DNA of 64,000 nucleotides from Nymphaea colorata (lineage: Eukaryota > Streptophyta > Magnoliopsida > Nymphaeales > Nymphaeaceae). How positions within the stretch are numbered: the stretch's first letter is position 1; the number at the start of each line of letters is the position of its first letter. Location: NCBI RefSeq assembly GCF_008831285.2, contig NC_045144.1, positions 18,739,716 to 18,803,715 on the forward strand. The letters run 5' to 3'. The notes under the pieces are model-generated. The model made no database searches. It saw nothing but the letters and a program-made list of their open reading frames with translations, and was not told the DNA's origin. Shown here piece by piece: positions 63,719 to 64,000 of the stretch. The translations under genes and the position numbers were made by a program.

Positions 63719-64000
63719 GCAAGCAGTTTCTCTCTGTTGAATGTGTTTCTTCTCTCCCTGTGCTTCCTGATTTTGTTTCCGTTGCTTCTTTTTTGAACAA
63801 AATTCAGATTTATCCACCGTCACGTCATTCATTTCTAGTTCTCGAAGGAAATTTTCGTATAAGTGTCTGTATTATAGAGGTTGGATGACTTCCCCTTGCT
63901 ACAGCTAATATGTTTATTGAAGAAATTTTATGAGGTGCCGTTGTTCTGACTCAAAGCAGGGACATTAGTGTTTGGTATCATCATTTTGGTTAAGTCTCGT

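Overview
This window is nuclear genomic DNA from a flowering plant. The genes have many GT-AG introns and plant-type products: a mitochondrial pyruvate dehydrogenase E1-beta subunit, a NAC transcription factor and a plastid-type glycerophosphodiester phosphodiesterase. They sit far apart in AT-rich DNA full of (TA)n and (GA)n microsatellites, small inverted-repeat transposons and decayed retroelements. The lineage within angiosperms cannot be fixed from these data. Nothing looks bacterial, organellar or viral.

Layout. (1) Positions 1-1140, minus strand: first exon and the start of the second exon of a BAR-domain protein (At2g33490-like); the gene continues off the left edge. Its promoter side (about 1400-2000) has three ACGT-core boxes and a GA microsatellite. 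(2) 2000-9500: AT-rich DNA with a 163-bp and a 481-bp hAT-like MITE and a minus-strand LINE remnant. (3) 9518-17018, minus: a complete 14-exon gene for mitochondrial pyruvate dehydrogenase E1-beta (379 aa). (4) 18200-24100: repeats, including a 1.24-kb element with short inverted ends. (5) 24138-26627, minus: a three-exon gene for an acidic protein of unknown function (287 aa). (6) 28818-32529, plus: a two-exon gene for a 79-aa basic protein of unknown function with a 3.5-kb intron. (7) 37438-38499, minus: a three-exon NAC gene of the ANAC083/VNI2 type (241 aa). (8) 38500-55160: about 16.6 kb with no supportable gene, holding a 500-bp hAT MITE with near-perfect 8-bp target duplications, a 112-bp perfect microsatellite palindrome and two tandem duplications. 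(9) 55162-58950, minus: an eight-exon GDPD gene (386 aa), one of whose introns must use a GC donor. (10) 60874-63159: a LINE tail and a 421-bp solo LTR flanked by CTATG. (11) 63671 to the right edge, plus: probable first exon of a small gene, perhaps TIM8.

The genes do not form a pathway or cluster; they are ordinary, independently transcribed nuclear genes. All exon models were assembled by hand from splice signals, reading phase and remembered family conservation, and in every full gene the phases close without a stop. I found no undescribed multi-gene system. The most informative oddities are the GC-AG intron, the intact transposon boundaries, the perfect palindromic microsatellite and the two uncharacterised plant genes.
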